Part shown: piece after piece, positions 1 through 11,114 of the stretch | Layout of the letters: each line of letters starts with the position of its first letter | How positions within the stretch are numbered: position 1 is the first letter of the stretch | Assembly: GCF_964340395.1 (NCBI RefSeq) | Contig: NC_135554.1 | Location: 124,001 to 188,000 of the forward strand | From: Glandiceps talaboti | Taxonomy: Eukaryota > Hemichordata > Enteropneusta > Spengelidae | Direction: 5' to 3' | DNA: 64,000 nucleotides | Translations under genes and position numbers: made by a program | The notes under the pieces: generated by a model | What the model was told of the DNA's origin: nothing | The model's database searches: none | What the model saw: the letters and a program-made list of their open reading frames with translations, nothing else

Positions 1-92
1 GCCTGAACAAATAAATAAATTAAAAAAAATGTGTTAAGTGGCTATTTTTTATTGGTTTGATGAAAAGTGAAAAATAGAATTGCAGTGGCCAT
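1..92. mobile_element. Right end of TTAA-flanked TIR element with SINE tail (copy A)
   Basis: This matches 26575-26666. Bases 1-29 are the A-rich tail of the nested SINE. Bases 68-92 are the right terminal inverted repeat, followed by TTAA (93-96) and a scrap of the 58-bp satellite (to about 118). The rest of the element lies outside the window. Confidence 0.8.
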
Positions 93-504
93 TTAAAACA
101 TATTATAAGTATTTAGGTACATACACCAGATACACATTATCTCCAATGAGTTGACACTATTCTGTATGTTGTCAAATAATGATGTCATGAATTTTGTCAT
201 TGTCATTTTTTGATAGCCCCAGAAAGTCAAAGGATCGTTCTATGATATACTTTGTGTGTCTACAGTTCATGCTTGGTGCTGCCATATTTGTTTTGATCTT
301 GCATACTATGTATATAATTGCTACCATACTCCGGTCATCATATCGGCAACATAACATAGCCATGCATTGCAATATTGTAAGAGTAGGTCTGTTAGTATCA
401 TAACATTGTAACATGTACCAAGGCATCACTGCACTGTACCCCTAGAAATTATTACGCAATTTGGAAGTTCGACGTTTTTACGGACCACTGATGACATATA
501 CATA

Positions 505-910
505 GTGCAGTTGAATTTCTGGGTTGTAGAAGTATGACATTTATATTGTCGATAATTGAAATTTGTTTTAAATGTTTTAAAAGAATAACTACATTTTAAT
601 GTTTGTTAGTACAGTAATATTCCTAAATCATTGAGTTGAATTGAGAAATCGGGACTTGCAGCAACACGGAGCACCATATATAAACATTTGCGATGCAAGT
701 GATGAACATATTCAGTTATTCAGAGCCCATAATTTTGTATCTAAAATGATGTTTTTCTTTGGAAAAAATCTGCTTTAAGTGGCTTTTAAATATATTGAGA
801 TGAAACCATATAATAATGGGAGACATACTTTATTTTTTGTTTGTTTTACCGGATATGTCTGAATTTGATTGATGAATCCTGTGACTCAAATATTACATGA
901 TCAATGCTAC
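505..910 (+). repeat. Ancient repeat, related to 9385-9800
   Basis: Aligns collinearly but with clear divergence to 9385-9800. Shared landmarks include CAGTACAGTAA, GTGATGAAC then TATTCAGTTATTC, and ACATGATCAATGC. It recurs in copy B at 27079-27484. It indicates an older round of duplication in the same block. Confidence 0.75.
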
Positions 911-1114
911 ACTGTACAAAAAGTGAGATTTAACAGGGTGGGTAAACCATGTGGTAAACATGGTTAAAGTACCATCTTAGTCCATGTTTGTCCTCGTGTG
1001 ACCATGTTCACACATCTTGTTTACCAACACCTTTGACCAGCAGACTCAGTAGCACTTTTCATACTAAATTACGTAGCCAGTGAAATATCTTCACACATCA
1101 CAATATGTTACCTT

Positions 1115-1435
1115 TATACTTTCCATGGGTAAAGAAGGGGATATATGCTCTTTTAGATTGGGGCTATATAGAACTGTGTTTATCCACATTTAGAGAGGGG
1201 TCCAAACTTGGACACACATTGGCATTATAGATCTGTGTATCCTCCATGGGGTAAAGTAGGGAGTATGTGGTCATATAGACTGGGGGGGGGGGGGTGTAGA
1301 ACCATGTTTATCTACATTTAGAAAGAGGTTCAAACTTGGACACACAATGTTAGCATTATATCTTCATATCCTCCATAGGGTAAAGTAAGGGAGTATGTGG
1401 TCATTTATGATTTAGACTAGGGTGTATAGAATGCG
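1115..1435 (+). repeat. Tandem repeat, about 3 units of 121-130 bp
   Basis: Units begin near 1122, 1243 and 1373 with CCAT(G/A)GGG-TAAAG, and continue through a TTTATC(C/T)ACATTTAGA block and a CAAACTTGGACACACA block. The G-run at 1286 differs in length between copies A and B. The duplicate is at 27689-28008. Confidence 0.85.
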
Positions 1436-3049
1436 AAAACAGCTGTTTATATACCATTCTACCTGTTGTTTATTGGGTAATACTAAGATAAACAGCCACA
1501 TTCGTTCAATATATTAATATTATGATTATTGGAGGTGCTGAAACGGATAACCGAACTGGAAAAACTAGTGTTTCTAAACTTAAAGGTTACAGACTTAATT
1601 TGAAATAACAATTTTCAATCTTATGATAGTATATCAGAAGTTTATAGGACTAACGTTCTTCATATTATCGTGAACGAGGCTGCTTGCGTAACCATTGACT
1701 AAATTAGCTTAATCCAGATGTTGTGCATTCGCTCGGTCGTTACAAATGCTAATGACCTCAAACTTATGAAATCGGCTTTAGTTACCCGACCCCACTAAGA
1801 TTTTCACGCCGACCCGTACCTTTTTTTTACGTATTTGAACGAAGTCGCGAAAATCGTGAAGTCTCGCAAGAAATAGTGGGTGCGGAAACTGACACCAACT
1901 TAAAAAACAATATAAACCTATTCTTCCAATCTGTAATGGCTGTACATCTGATAGAAAGAAATAAACAACACAGAGACCATTTGGAAAACAATGGAAAACC
2001 TGAACTAGACACTCACACATGAAAAAAATACAAGACAATAAAATAAAAAATCTACCAACCCAACTATTTTAACATTGAATGTAATCGGAACCACACAATT
2101 TTTTTTTATTTCGCCTTACATGTATTTCCATTCAGAATTTTTTTGTAATTTTCATTATGAACTCTGAAATGAAGTCAAAATGCATGTACATTTGTCCTCA
2201 TGTGGCCTTGAAGTTTTCTCACCAATTCTTAGAAAGTTGTCATCATAACTTATAATATTGTGAACCTTGTATCCAACCAAATTATTTTCATACTTTGCCT
2301 TATTATTTTACCCTTGGAGTTGCTATGATGAATATGCTGTTTTATAGAGTTTAACTAATGTATTTTTAGTTGGGGTTATTTTCTGTTAAAAGTATGTTTG
2401 AGGGTTCAGTACGATTGAGTGAATGATTGTGTAGTCAGGCCTGACGCTGAGTAATTGTGATGTTATGATCGGGAAATATTCATTTATTGGCAATTCATCA
2501 CACAACATTAAAGGTATACTATGTTAGATGTCTCTAAATTCTTTAAACGTCATTTATTTCTTTTCATATTTGTGTGCATTAATTCACAGTATTTGAATCA
2601 TTTAGTTCCATTTGTCTCATTTCACATTGTCACATTAGAAGTACATGTGTTCTTTTCATCTTCCAATTCTGAATCATTTATTTGCAATTGTTCATTCCAT
2701 GTGTGCTTTCATGTGTATGCTGAACTTCAAGTCAAATATATTTGTTCAATTTCGTTGGTCTTGTTTTTTACTGCTAATGGTTGAGGTGTTACTATTTACT
2801 TCCTAAGTTTTATTTCTTAACTTCAACCCCTCTAAATGAATAAGGTTACATTTGTTTGGTAGTTGATTTGAAGTGATTTCTTATCTCATCAAACGCGTTG
2901 CATCGCTAAAGGACCCACTTGGATATTTGTCACCTCTGCACATCAAGGCGAAAATGCTAATGCTGTGGTCTATTCGTAAGGTAATTAAAAGTTCAATGTA
3001 CAGTTGAAGGTGACAAGTTCATTGCTAAAAGTTTCCAAACGATAAGATG
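1436..3049. other. No recognisable gene (also 28009-29622)
   Basis: AT-rich sequence with only short low-complexity open frames. I see no splice-bounded coding segment, RNA gene or mobile-element terminus here. Confidence 0.5.
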
Positions 3050-3720
3050 TGGCTGTATAGTGTTAAAAGCACTTGAAAAGTCAAAGAACATTAATCTGAT
3101 TGAACTTCCAGGTTTTTCTGAATGAGAATATACATTATTTAAAACATGTAACATCACATCCTTCTATACCCCTGTTCTTACGATAGGCAAACTGTAATGG
3201 GTCAATAAAATCAGAGACTATAACTATTAACTTATTTGTAAAACTACTCGTTCACAGACTTGCATAACGGCAGACGTCAACGCAACTGGTCTAAGATCGT
3301 TCATTGATGATATCACAGCTTTCTTTGGGACAGGAACAATATGAGAAGTTTTCCATGACATCGGAGCTAAGTCATGTTGAAAGCACAAATTGAATATGAC
3401 AGACAGAATACGAGCAAGTTGATCAGCGCACAAGTTCAGAACACAGTGAGTAAAATTATCAGGCCCCGACGCTTTGTTTGGGAGCACACTGGAGCACCCG
3501 AAGCACCTCTTCCTTGTCGGTCGAGAGACGGTCGCCATCAGTGATATTTGAGGACGCTGCTCTCAGTTCATTCCTGATTGCTATGCTCGAAAGAGAAAAC
3601 ATAGCAATCAAACCTGTTATAGAATGCATTTAGTTCGTTTGCACGAGTTGTTGAATTGTCTCCTGTAGCATTGGTGTTTTGCTACCATCAGAGTAACCAC
3701 TCATAAGTTTCAGTACATTC
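3050..3720 (-). pseudogene. Non-LTR retrotransposon reverse transcriptase remnant
   Basis: Read on the minus strand, this is the N-terminal half of a LINE reverse transcriptase. Around 3640-3560 there is a segment like ELNAFYNRFDCYVF. From 3538 to 3227 an open stretch reads NKASGPDNF, then WKTSHIVPVPKK, then NDLRPVALTSAVM, which are the fingers and early palm motifs of CR1/Rex-like elements. Below 3240 the match continues in shifted frames (DFIDPLQFAYRKNRG, then LMFFDFSSAFN), so at least one frameshift separates the parts. The catalytic YADD block, endonuclease and 3' end are absent. It is a dead 5'- and 3'-truncated fragment. Family assignment below non-LTR level is tentative. Confidence 0.88.
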
Positions 3721-4720
3721 CATCTACAGCTGAATGAAACTACTACTTAGGGGTAGAACAGAAGTCTCTCTGTACAGCTCAGAGTAAAAATGGAGGTGTA
3801 CAGTCGATTTCAGTGTGCAGGAAAACTGATGTAATAAAACATGACAAAAGTTACACTTGATCAATATATTGCTCAAAGTAATGTAGTTGGAAAGATTGTG
3901 ATGAATTTGTTGATTTAATGTTGGTAGGGATAAGCTTATTGGGACCTACAATGAGTGAACATGATAGTCAAGATTTTGATGGTGATAAAATAGTATCACA
4001 GTATTGACTCATAGGACTAAAATAATAAGACAGACATTAAGAGAAATATATAGACAAACAAATTAATATTTTCAATGTTTAAAGTTTGTGGCTAATGACT
4101 TTTCCATTTGGCTGATTTGAAAATGAACAATGTTATTCTAATGGCTATGACGGTTTTGTTTTTTAAACCAACAGCTGCAGTGTTGACTGTCTTTAAAATG
4201 TGTTGTGACATATTGTGAGAGACCTTGTTAATTACTTTTCATCCGTGTCAGAGAATTAGATGTCATTCAATAAAATAAATATTGATGGTCAACACCCCTG
4301 GAAAATAACCCCAATCAATACAAGTACACTGGAAACTGATGGAAAACCCAGGGAAAACCTTGGAATTTTTTTTTTACTCCAAGTGTTTGAATCCTGCTTT
4401 CCTTACCTTCAGGGTTAATTATCAAAATCAAGCCAATTTCTGTCTATCACAGACACATTGTAGAATTGAAATAACGCCAATTTCTTTTAAAACATGTTTA
4501 CAAGTAATATTGAAAAAAAAGAACTATAGGCAAGCATCATTTTGGTGACAATAAGTCTGAAACTTATGTCGAGAAACAAGTGTATGTGTTTCAGTAGTAA
4601 GGCATCATTTTACATCGGCTAGCACACATTTAGGCAAAATGATGGAAATAGAAAAAACACACAAGATTGTCACAAATGATAGACCTTCAGAGTGTTTTGT
4701 TTGTTTATAACTTTAAAATC
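3721..4720. other. No recognisable gene (also 30294-31299)
   Basis: AT-rich. Around 4410-4450 a short stretch (CCTTCAGGGTTAATTATC, then AAATCAAGCCAATTTCT) belongs to a low-copy repeat also seen near 12668, 13030 and 14518. Nothing coding is visible. Confidence 0.5.
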
Positions 4721-4915
4721 AGGGTTGTCGGTTGTGCCGAGTGGTGAAACCACTTTCCTCTTACCACTGTGGTTGGGGTTCAAACCATTCGTTGTTTAGT
4801 TTGACTCTACTGAACAATGCAGGTTTCCCCGTGTACTCCGGTTCCCCTTGCATTATCAAACACTGAATCCATGAGGGATGACCCTCACTGGATTTCTTGG
4901 CAGATAAGTGTTTAC
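4721..4915 (+). mobile_element. Old tRNA-derived SINE
   Basis: A diverged relative of the SINE at 26311. The tRNA-like head has an A-box-like GTGCCGAGTGG (from about 4734) and a B box GGTTCAAACCA (4777-4787). The body shares CAATGCAGGTTT, TACTCCGGTT and CATGAGGGATGACCCTCACTGG (in parts). The A-rich tail is lost. The copy B version is at 31300-31494. Confidence 0.82.
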
Positions 4916-6880
4916 TTAGAGAACTATCCAGTATAATTATTTTTATTATTATTTTTATTATGTACTTGAAATACATTCTCAGGTGTGTAAAAAGAAGTGC
5001 AATATGTCACATCTTGATAGGACAAACAATTTATTATACCAGAAGTGAAATTGAAAATTCTCTTGTCCATTGACAAGTGACCTTTGAAAAAAAAATTGAA
5101 GCCTGCAGGTGCAAAGCATAGTCCCAGGTGAACATTTTTGTTGCCCAACTTCAGTTTGAGCACTGTGTTGACATAAGAGATTATATAGTATTTAAAGCCT
5201 TATCACTTTGCTTAAAGGATACTATCTATAGTATTGTAATCAAGATTTGGACTGAGTTGTTAAATGGTGCTAATGCCAAGCAAAGTGATATTATCCTTAG
5301 GTAGGTGGATGAGAGTCACGCATGTATTGCTAATATTCATAGATATCTCCTTCCAGGTGTACACTTTTCACCACTCTCATGACTCCTTTCCTTTACTTCT
5401 TAGCCAAGGGAAAAGACAACATAACATAGCCGACTACCCAGTTTGTAAGGGCCACTCAGTATACATCTCGAGTACCAATATCTAATGTCACAATGTCTCA
5501 CATTGATACTTTACCAACCAAATTTGATAATTGCATTACAATCTACTCTCCCTAGCTCCCATGTCTTTCAATGCAAAATACACTTTACCATCAATACCTC
5601 AAAACTATAACTCAGGAATATTGTCATAGCCGACACTTTTCCCGGATTTTGCATGTGCAAAAACGGCAACAATCTCTTGATGAGTAAAATTTGCATTCAT
5701 TGATACATGGCTCTCATATATCGGGAGTTCATATATTCTTTTAATGCACTTTTAGCACAACTGAACTGATTATTTTTTCTTGAGTGCTTGGAAATATCCT
5801 GTGTCAACACACAATTTTGCCAGTATAAAGACTGCTACTTCCACTAATTCCTTTTGGCTCAGGTGTGTTACTTGTTGTCTGCTAAAGGGCCTCCATGCCT
5901 TTCATCTATTTATACATGGCACTCCTATGGACCTTTCATAATTTGTTATACAGTACTTATGGTGTGATGTACAAAGGCAGATAATTTCCACCCGAATGGT
6001 ACTGTGTATTGCTCACATACCAAATCCCAGCACATTTGAAACCCAAAAGCTTTCTGTCGTGTGATATTTTAACATGGTCATACCAACTTTTGTCATCACA
6101 TTTGAAGTGAAAAATCTCCTTGTTCTAGATATCTTGTAACTTCCACCCATTGATCTAATTTGAAGTCCTCCTATTTTATCCAGAGACTCAGGTATCTCAT
6201 ATCAATGCACATACATGGTTTAAAGGCATAACTAATAGTGGTGGTGGGTCCTTTCCAACTTTCCCTCACACTGATAGTGCTCCAGACTTTAATCTGTCTG
6301 ATATAGTTGTAGAAATAAACTGGCCAAAGTCTTTACATCCAGGACTGTTTTGAAGTACTATAAGTGATGGGTATGAATGATTATAAGACTTGCTCTTAAA
6401 ATTTCCCTTACAAGGAGTCACATAGTGAGATACCTATATTCCCTCTGATAGCCAGTCTATGATTTGTTTTTCACAACTATTGTCAACTTGTCCCACGTAT
6501 GTACGTGATTATGTATTTTAACGGCTATTAAATCATTTTGGTTTCTTAATGTCATGTACCAGGGAGATATGTTGATTTTTTCCCTAGGCTACTGCTTCAA
6601 CATCCGAGACGTAGAGTCATGCCTGGGTGCACCCTCAACAGACACCCAAGAGAAGGTTTCACATTACTGCACATTTATATTCCATTTCCCACATTGGAAT
6701 ATCGAACTGAAAGAAAATTTTAACACCCCTTTTAATTACATGTAGAAGGCACCCCAGACAGGATCCTACAAAAGGCAGGCTGTCATAAGGCAATGCCTTT
6801 TGGTGATCACACCCCTGTCTCAGAGTACTAATATCTTAACTTACAAGCTCACACTCAAATAGAGAACACATGAATGAAAT
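4916..6880. other. No recognisable gene (also 31495-33459)
   Basis: AT-rich unique-looking sequence. Short open frames lack motifs and splice context. Copies A and B differ here by only a few substitutions. Confidence 0.5.
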
Positions 6881-7343
6881 TTATTCAAGGTTTAATTTTA
6901 ATGACTCCATCTCACAGGGAATTTTTTCTTTACAATATCTGGCGAAGTTCCTAACAATACCACAAACATAACATTTCAAATATCTGGGTTTTACATCCAC
7001 GTCTTCTCTGTAGTTTTTGGCCGGACAATATGGAGTATGATTAGTATAATGGGTAGGCCACTTCCCATGTTGAAGGAACTTAGACACTTTTGATGCAATT
7101 TCTTCCTCTTCTTTATTTCCCAACAACAGAATGATAAGGTGCCCTGCTTCTTGCCCAAAATCATTTGTCTCAAATATGGCCAGCACTGCTTAATCCATTC
7201 AGTATTTGTGTGGCCTTGTGTTCCATGTTGGTGTTTGTGCTAGCTCCATCACCTTTTGTAGAGCATTGTCCACAGATGTAGCGTTTGCCGTCTTTTTCTA
7301 ATTCCTCTAATTTCTTTTGTAGTCCGTCCAACTGCAGCTGCAC
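6881..7343 (-). pseudogene. Decayed ORF with zinc-knuckle-like motif
   Basis: On the minus strand a convincing acceptor (TTTATATGTTGCAG) precedes 7343. The downstream reading has a charged, coiled-coil-like start (LQKKLEELEKDGKRY), then CGQC. It then runs into a stop and needs a frame change to continue as the segment 7186-6881, which ends near CYVCGIVRNFARYCKEK. That is the CCHC zinc-knuckle spacing (C-x2-C-x4-x-x4-C) with Asn where the His should be. Zinc knuckles of this kind occur in retroelement gag proteins and in ZCCHC-type cellular proteins, and I cannot decide between them. The frame break and lost His argue for a pseudogene. The duplicate is at 33460-33922. Confidence 0.45.
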
Positions 7344-7344
7344 C

Positions 7345-7527
7345 TGCAACATATAAAGTACACTCTTAGTACATATTCTACAGTTCCAAACTGCTTCTCA
7401 CTTTCCCTCACAGGGAAGTCTTTGTCCCTCATTGACTATAAAATGCCTTGACTCACATGGTACATAGTATTCTACAATTCACATCTAATTCTCACTTTCC
7501 CTCACAGGGAAGTCTTTGTCCCTCATT
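7345..7527 (+). repeat. 94-bp tandem repeat, left block
   Basis: About two units of a 94-bp repeat with the landmarks AAAATGCCTTGACTCACATG and CTTTCCCTCACAGGGAAGTC. The array is interrupted at 7528 by an unrelated repeat element and resumes at 8567. Copy B is at 33924-34106. Confidence 0.85.
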
Positions 7528-7603
7528 AGTCCCCGCGGACGAAGTCCGGAACGGGGACTTATGGATTGGGTTCCGTCTGTCCGTCCGTCCGTCCGTCCGC
7601 AGC
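7528..7603 (+). repeat. Hairpin head and (TCCG)n of an inserted repeat element
   Basis: 7528-7559 is a nested hairpin: AGTCCCC pairs with GGGGACT, and CGGAC pairs with GTCCG inside it. A TCCG/GTCC microsatellite follows at about 7577-7602. This is the left end of the element that separates the two 94-bp blocks and includes the 151-bp array. Copy B is at 34107-34182. Confidence 0.7.
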
Positions 7604-7610
7604 TGTTTCT

Positions 7611-8366
7611 TGGAGATGCCTGGACCGATTTTTTTCAAACTTGGTACAGGAGCAACATACTATGGCATACATATGCACGTCAATTTGTTTTATGATACGA
7701 TCCAATATGGCCGCCTAGCAACCATTTTGTTTGCGAATTTTTCCTGTCTAAAGCCATAACTCAGACATGCTTGAACAGATCTCATTTAAAGTTGGTATTA
7801 GGACAGTGTTCTATGACATACATGTGCATATCCATTTTCATTGTGATACGATCCAATATGGTTGCCTGGTAGCCATTTTGTTTGCGAATTTTCCATGTCC
7901 AAAGTCATAACTCAGACATGCTTGAACAGATCTCATTCAAAGTTGGTATTAGGACAGTGTTCTATGACATACATGTGTATATCCATTTTCGTCGTGATAC
8001 GATCCAATATGGCTGCCTGCCAGCCATTTTGTTTGTGAATTTTCCATGTCCAAAGCCATAACTCAGACATGCTTAAACAGATCTCATTCAAAGTTGGTAT
8101 TAGGACAGTGTTCTATGACATACATGTGCATATCCATTTTCGTTGTGATACGATCCAATATGGCTGCCTGGCAGCCATTTTGTTTGCGAATTTTCATGTC
8201 CAAAGGCATAGCTCAGACATGCTTGAACAGATCTCATTTAAAGTTGGTATTAGGACAGTGTTCTATGACATACATGTGCATATCCATTTTCGTTGTGATA
8301 CGATCCAATATGGTTGCCTGGTAGCCATTTTGTTTGTGAATTTTCCATGTCCAAAGCCATAACTCA
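7611..8366 (+). repeat. 151-bp tandem array, about 5 units (copy A)
   Basis: CAGACATG recurs at 7762, 7913, 8064 and 8214, giving a 151/150-bp period. Each unit carries CAGATCTCATT, TTAGGACAGTGTTCTATGAC and GATACGATCCAATATGG. The first unit is the most diverged. 151 is not a multiple of three, so the open frames across it are not a repeat protein. Confidence 0.95.
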
Positions 8367-8437
8367 GACTCCATTTTCATCGTGATATGATCCCCCATAC
8401 CCAACCAATCCTTTATTGTTGGAGGCATATTCCATGT

Positions 8438-8566
8438 CCAACAAGCACACACAACATATCTAAGTCTGTTTGTTTTAGGTTCACAAATGTTGTTGCGTGA
8501 TCAGAGTAGTGATAATTCCTTAAAACCCAATTATAGCGAGGACTATGTCATTCTCAATGACTTGTT
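8438..8566 (+). repeat. Dispersed repeat, family shared with 22296-22424
   Basis: CAAGCACACACAACATATC through TCTCAATGACTTGTT is almost identical at 22296-22424 and 35620-35748. It is part of the element that interrupts the 94-bp array. Confidence 0.85.
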
Positions 8567-8790
8567 GACTGTAAAATGCCTTGACTCACATGGTACATAT
8601 TATTCTACAATTCACATCCAATTCTCACTTTCCCTCACAGGGAAGTCTTTGTCCCTCATTGACTATAAAATGCCTTGACTCACATGGTACATAGTATTCT
8701 ACAATTCACATCTAATTCTCACTTTCCCTCACAGGGAAGTCTTTGTCCGTCATGGACTATAAAATGCCTTGACTTGCGTTATACATCTTA
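8567..8790 (+). repeat. 94-bp tandem repeat, right block
   Basis: AAAATGCC occurs at 8573, 8667 and 8761, an exact 94-bp period. It resumes the array broken at 7528. Copy B is at 35749-35972. Confidence 0.9.
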
Positions 8791-9046
8791 ATTTGATTTT
8801 AGGCACTTTAACGTCTACTCCGTTTTACTCTGAGACTCTTAAATTTATAATTACATACGTGCAAATACACATTATATATATTTTTTTCTTCTAGCCCCCC
8901 CCCCCTCCCCCTCCCCCATTCAAAATCAATTGGACATCCACATCAGTGTTCTCTATATGAATACTACTACGCAGTAGTCAGTGTGCCACCAGACAGAGAA
9001 ACTTGACCATGTAGTACACATGATGTTTATACTTCAGATCACCTCC

Positions 9047-9384
9047 AGTCAGTAATGTGCTGATGAAACTAGTACTGTACATGTTTTTATGAGTGCAAGT
9101 TCATGGGCGATATTCATAAAAAAAAAACTATAAGATACGCACGAAATCAAAGTTTCAATATTCAGTAAATCTTTTCACGAACATGACGGTATGTATTCGA
9201 AATTTATTGTGATGGACGCATGGACGTAATATTGTAACAGTCCTGGGTTAACAGTAAATCTTTGAGGAAGATTATTGTACAATTGTGTGACTTTCAAAGC
9301 AGTTAGACTTTCTTTTTGGTTTTTGCACGTCGACAAACTAACAGTACAACTTACAAGCTCATGCTTGACGGCCATGGTAGGGCC
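9047..9384. other. No gene seen beside the end of copy A
   Basis: Unique-looking sequence directly after the duplication breakpoint, with no coding or repeat signature recognised. Confidence 0.4.
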
Positions 9385-9800
9385 AAGAAATACTGTTGAA
9401 TTTCCGGGTTGCGGAAGTGCAGTTTTGACTTTTATATCATCAAATAACGGGATTTGTTTTATATATTCTAAAACAACAACTAATTTTTTGTGTTTCTCAG
9501 TACAGTAACATTCCTAAATGATGGGGTTGAGTTGAGAAATCGCAATGTTCGGCAACACGTGGCGTGATGCATGATGTCGGTAGATAAACATAGAGACGCA
9601 AGTGATGAACGTATTCAGTTATTCCTAGCCCGAAATTTCGTTATATAAATGACGTTTTTTAGGTGAATTCTAAATCAATCAAATCAAACGATATATTAAT
9701 GCGAGACAAGCTTTAGTTTATAATTTGTTTTTATGGACAATGTTCGAATTCAACTGACGAATCCTGCGACTCGAATCTAACATGATCAATGCACCGTTCA
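9385..9800 (+). repeat. Diverged third copy of the start of the duplicated block
   Basis: Collinear with 505-910 and 27079-27484 but substantially diverged. It lies about 340 bp after the end of copy A and about 8.9 kb from its counterpart in copy A, as expected for an old tandem duplication of the same unit. Confidence 0.75.
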
Positions 9801-9890
9801 CCAGCCAGACGAAAATGGTCGACATGTTTGTTGACTAGCCGAGAAGTGCATAAGGAAGTTGTGAGGCAGTCCGAATAAATAGATGTAAAA

Positions 9891-9923
9891 TCCGACGTTT
9901 CGAATAAAAATTCTTCTTCAAGG
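9891..9923 (-). ncRNA. Degenerate hammerhead-like motif (Penelope-type)
   Basis: The minus strand reads TTGAAGA, then a stem II of GAAT/ATTC, then GAAACGTCGG. That is the CUGANGA...GAAAC...GUC arrangement of short-helix-III hammerheads known from Penelope-like retroelements. C3 is replaced by U, and the base after the GA box is unpaired. It is probably a fossil. Confidence 0.4.
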
Positions 9924-10315
9924 TATTTTTAGGCAAGACATATTAGGTAAACATCTGAATATATCTGAAACACTTAGTTGACTAGCCGACTATATGAATG
10001 CCATAGAAGGCATCTAATGAATAACATTGAAAAAAGTAAGCGTGAAACTGATTTGCACAGGAAAGAAAATCTTTTTGTTTCGTTATTTTTTTCACGATGA
10101 AGACTACGCGTAAATGGTCGTAGTTTGGGCTTATGAATAACGAACAATAGGTGTTTACTTTTTATTGTCTACAACCTAAAGTACATGAATATGCGTTGAG
10201 ACTTATGAATATTCACCGTAGTACATCGTAACTACTAGTAGCTACTCGTCTTTACTCGTTACGACGTGTAATTACGATGCTTTTGATTTCGATGTCGCCC
10301 CTAAGTGACTAAAGG
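9924..10315. other. No recognisable gene
   Basis: AT-rich with scattered CpG. Nothing coding or structured recognised. Confidence 0.4.
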
Positions 10316-10516
10316 TTCATAAAATGTATGCAAATATGCCTAGCAACAGGACCGCACCCATAGCAACAGCTAAGTGATGGTTTATATTGCAATGATGAAA
10401 AGTGGGAAGGGTGGGCAAGTTACTGAAAATTCCAAAAATGAATGCAAATATCCCTAGCACCAAGGCCATGTCCATAGCAACAGCCGAATACAGTTGTGCT
10501 GCAATGCCATTAGCCC
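10316..10516 (+). repeat. 115-bp tandem pair, family shared with 22130-22290
   Basis: ATGCAAATAT(G/C)CCTAGCA recurs after about 115 bp, each time followed by CCATAGCAACAG. The same tandem pair, diverged, is at 22130-22290. Confidence 0.7.
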
Positions 10517-10816
10517 TATTTTTGAAATCTACCTGCACCGGCAGAATTAATTAACTTTTCACCACTCGCAAGTGGTGTATTTTGCCACTTGCTACTCGCA
10601 ACTTTCACTCGCATCATGCATATTTTGTACCTTGTACCTGGATAATTTGAGCCCTGGAAGTAACCAAGCTTGTATTTATGGGAGTCGACAGGTTGGCCAG
10701 ACGAGTGTAAGCCTAGCAACACCATGAGGGGGGCGATACAGCACATGGCTGGTAATGATTCTCTCTGTGCAACCCTCGGAACCGCGACATTTTTTTAAGA
10801 GTCAGAAGCCCAGCAC
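10517..10816 (-). mobile_element. Short deleted copy of the CTCGCAAG-array element
   Basis: Its two sides match opposite ends of the longer copy at about 16918-18970: GAAATCTACCTGCAC matches the right end (inverted), and the stretch from CATCATGCATATTTTG to 10816 matches the left end (inverted). Only a stub of the CACTCGCAAGTGG array remains between. It is therefore an internally deleted member of the family. Confidence 0.65.
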
Positions 10817-11020
10817 ACATTCTCATTGAGACCTCAGAGGTATCAAGGTTTAACATTGTTGGGAGGGAAGTGGGTAATAAAGATTTTGAAGTAATCTGTA
10901 ATCAGTAAAGTAAAGGCAGCAATTAATGGTAGGTGATTAGTGAGGTTATTACAATAGGCTTCTGTTAATCTGTTATTCTGCAGTAAATATGTAAATGAGT
11001 TATGCTGTGTGCTGCAGTCA

Positions 11021-11114
11021 CGCCACATCATCTGCGACGGTCTCTGCTTCCACCATATGTGTATTAACGCCACATCATCTGCGACGGTCTCTGCTTCCAC
11101 CATATGTGTATTAT
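11021..11114 (+). repeat. 47-bp tandem duplication
   Basis: CGCCACATCATCTGCGACGG starts at 11021 and again at 11068. The two units are essentially identical. Confidence 0.95.

Larger units (their letters stand above)
1..9046. repeat. Segmental duplication, copy A (left end outside window)
   Basis: Base 1 aligns with base 26575, and the match continues to 9046/36230, where the two sequences part abruptly after a shared GATCACCTCC. The offset changes only at small indels: a G-run near 1286, six bases near 4547, 603 bases in the 151-bp array, and a C-run near 8900. Substitutions are rare (for example at 3909, 4830, 4838, 5265, 5353 and 5680). The copy is already matched at base 1, so its true left end lies outside the window. 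Near-identity means a very recent duplication, gene conversion, or an assembly duplicate. Confidence 0.97.

Noticed and set aside
172-429. Open frames on both strands at the start of the block (also 26746-27003)
   Set aside because: Both strands are open over the same bases, and residues look random. Identity between copies is not evidence of selection.
2521-2784. 87-codon open frame (and its copy at 29094-29357)
   Set aside because: Phe/Ser/Val-rich composition of AT-rich DNA, no motif, no splice context. Conservation between copies reflects recent duplication only.
7762-8362. Overlapping open frames of 90-100 codons across the 151-bp array, here and in copy B
   Set aside because: The period is not a multiple of three, the frames merely restate the repeat, and no unit keeps the same frame as the next.
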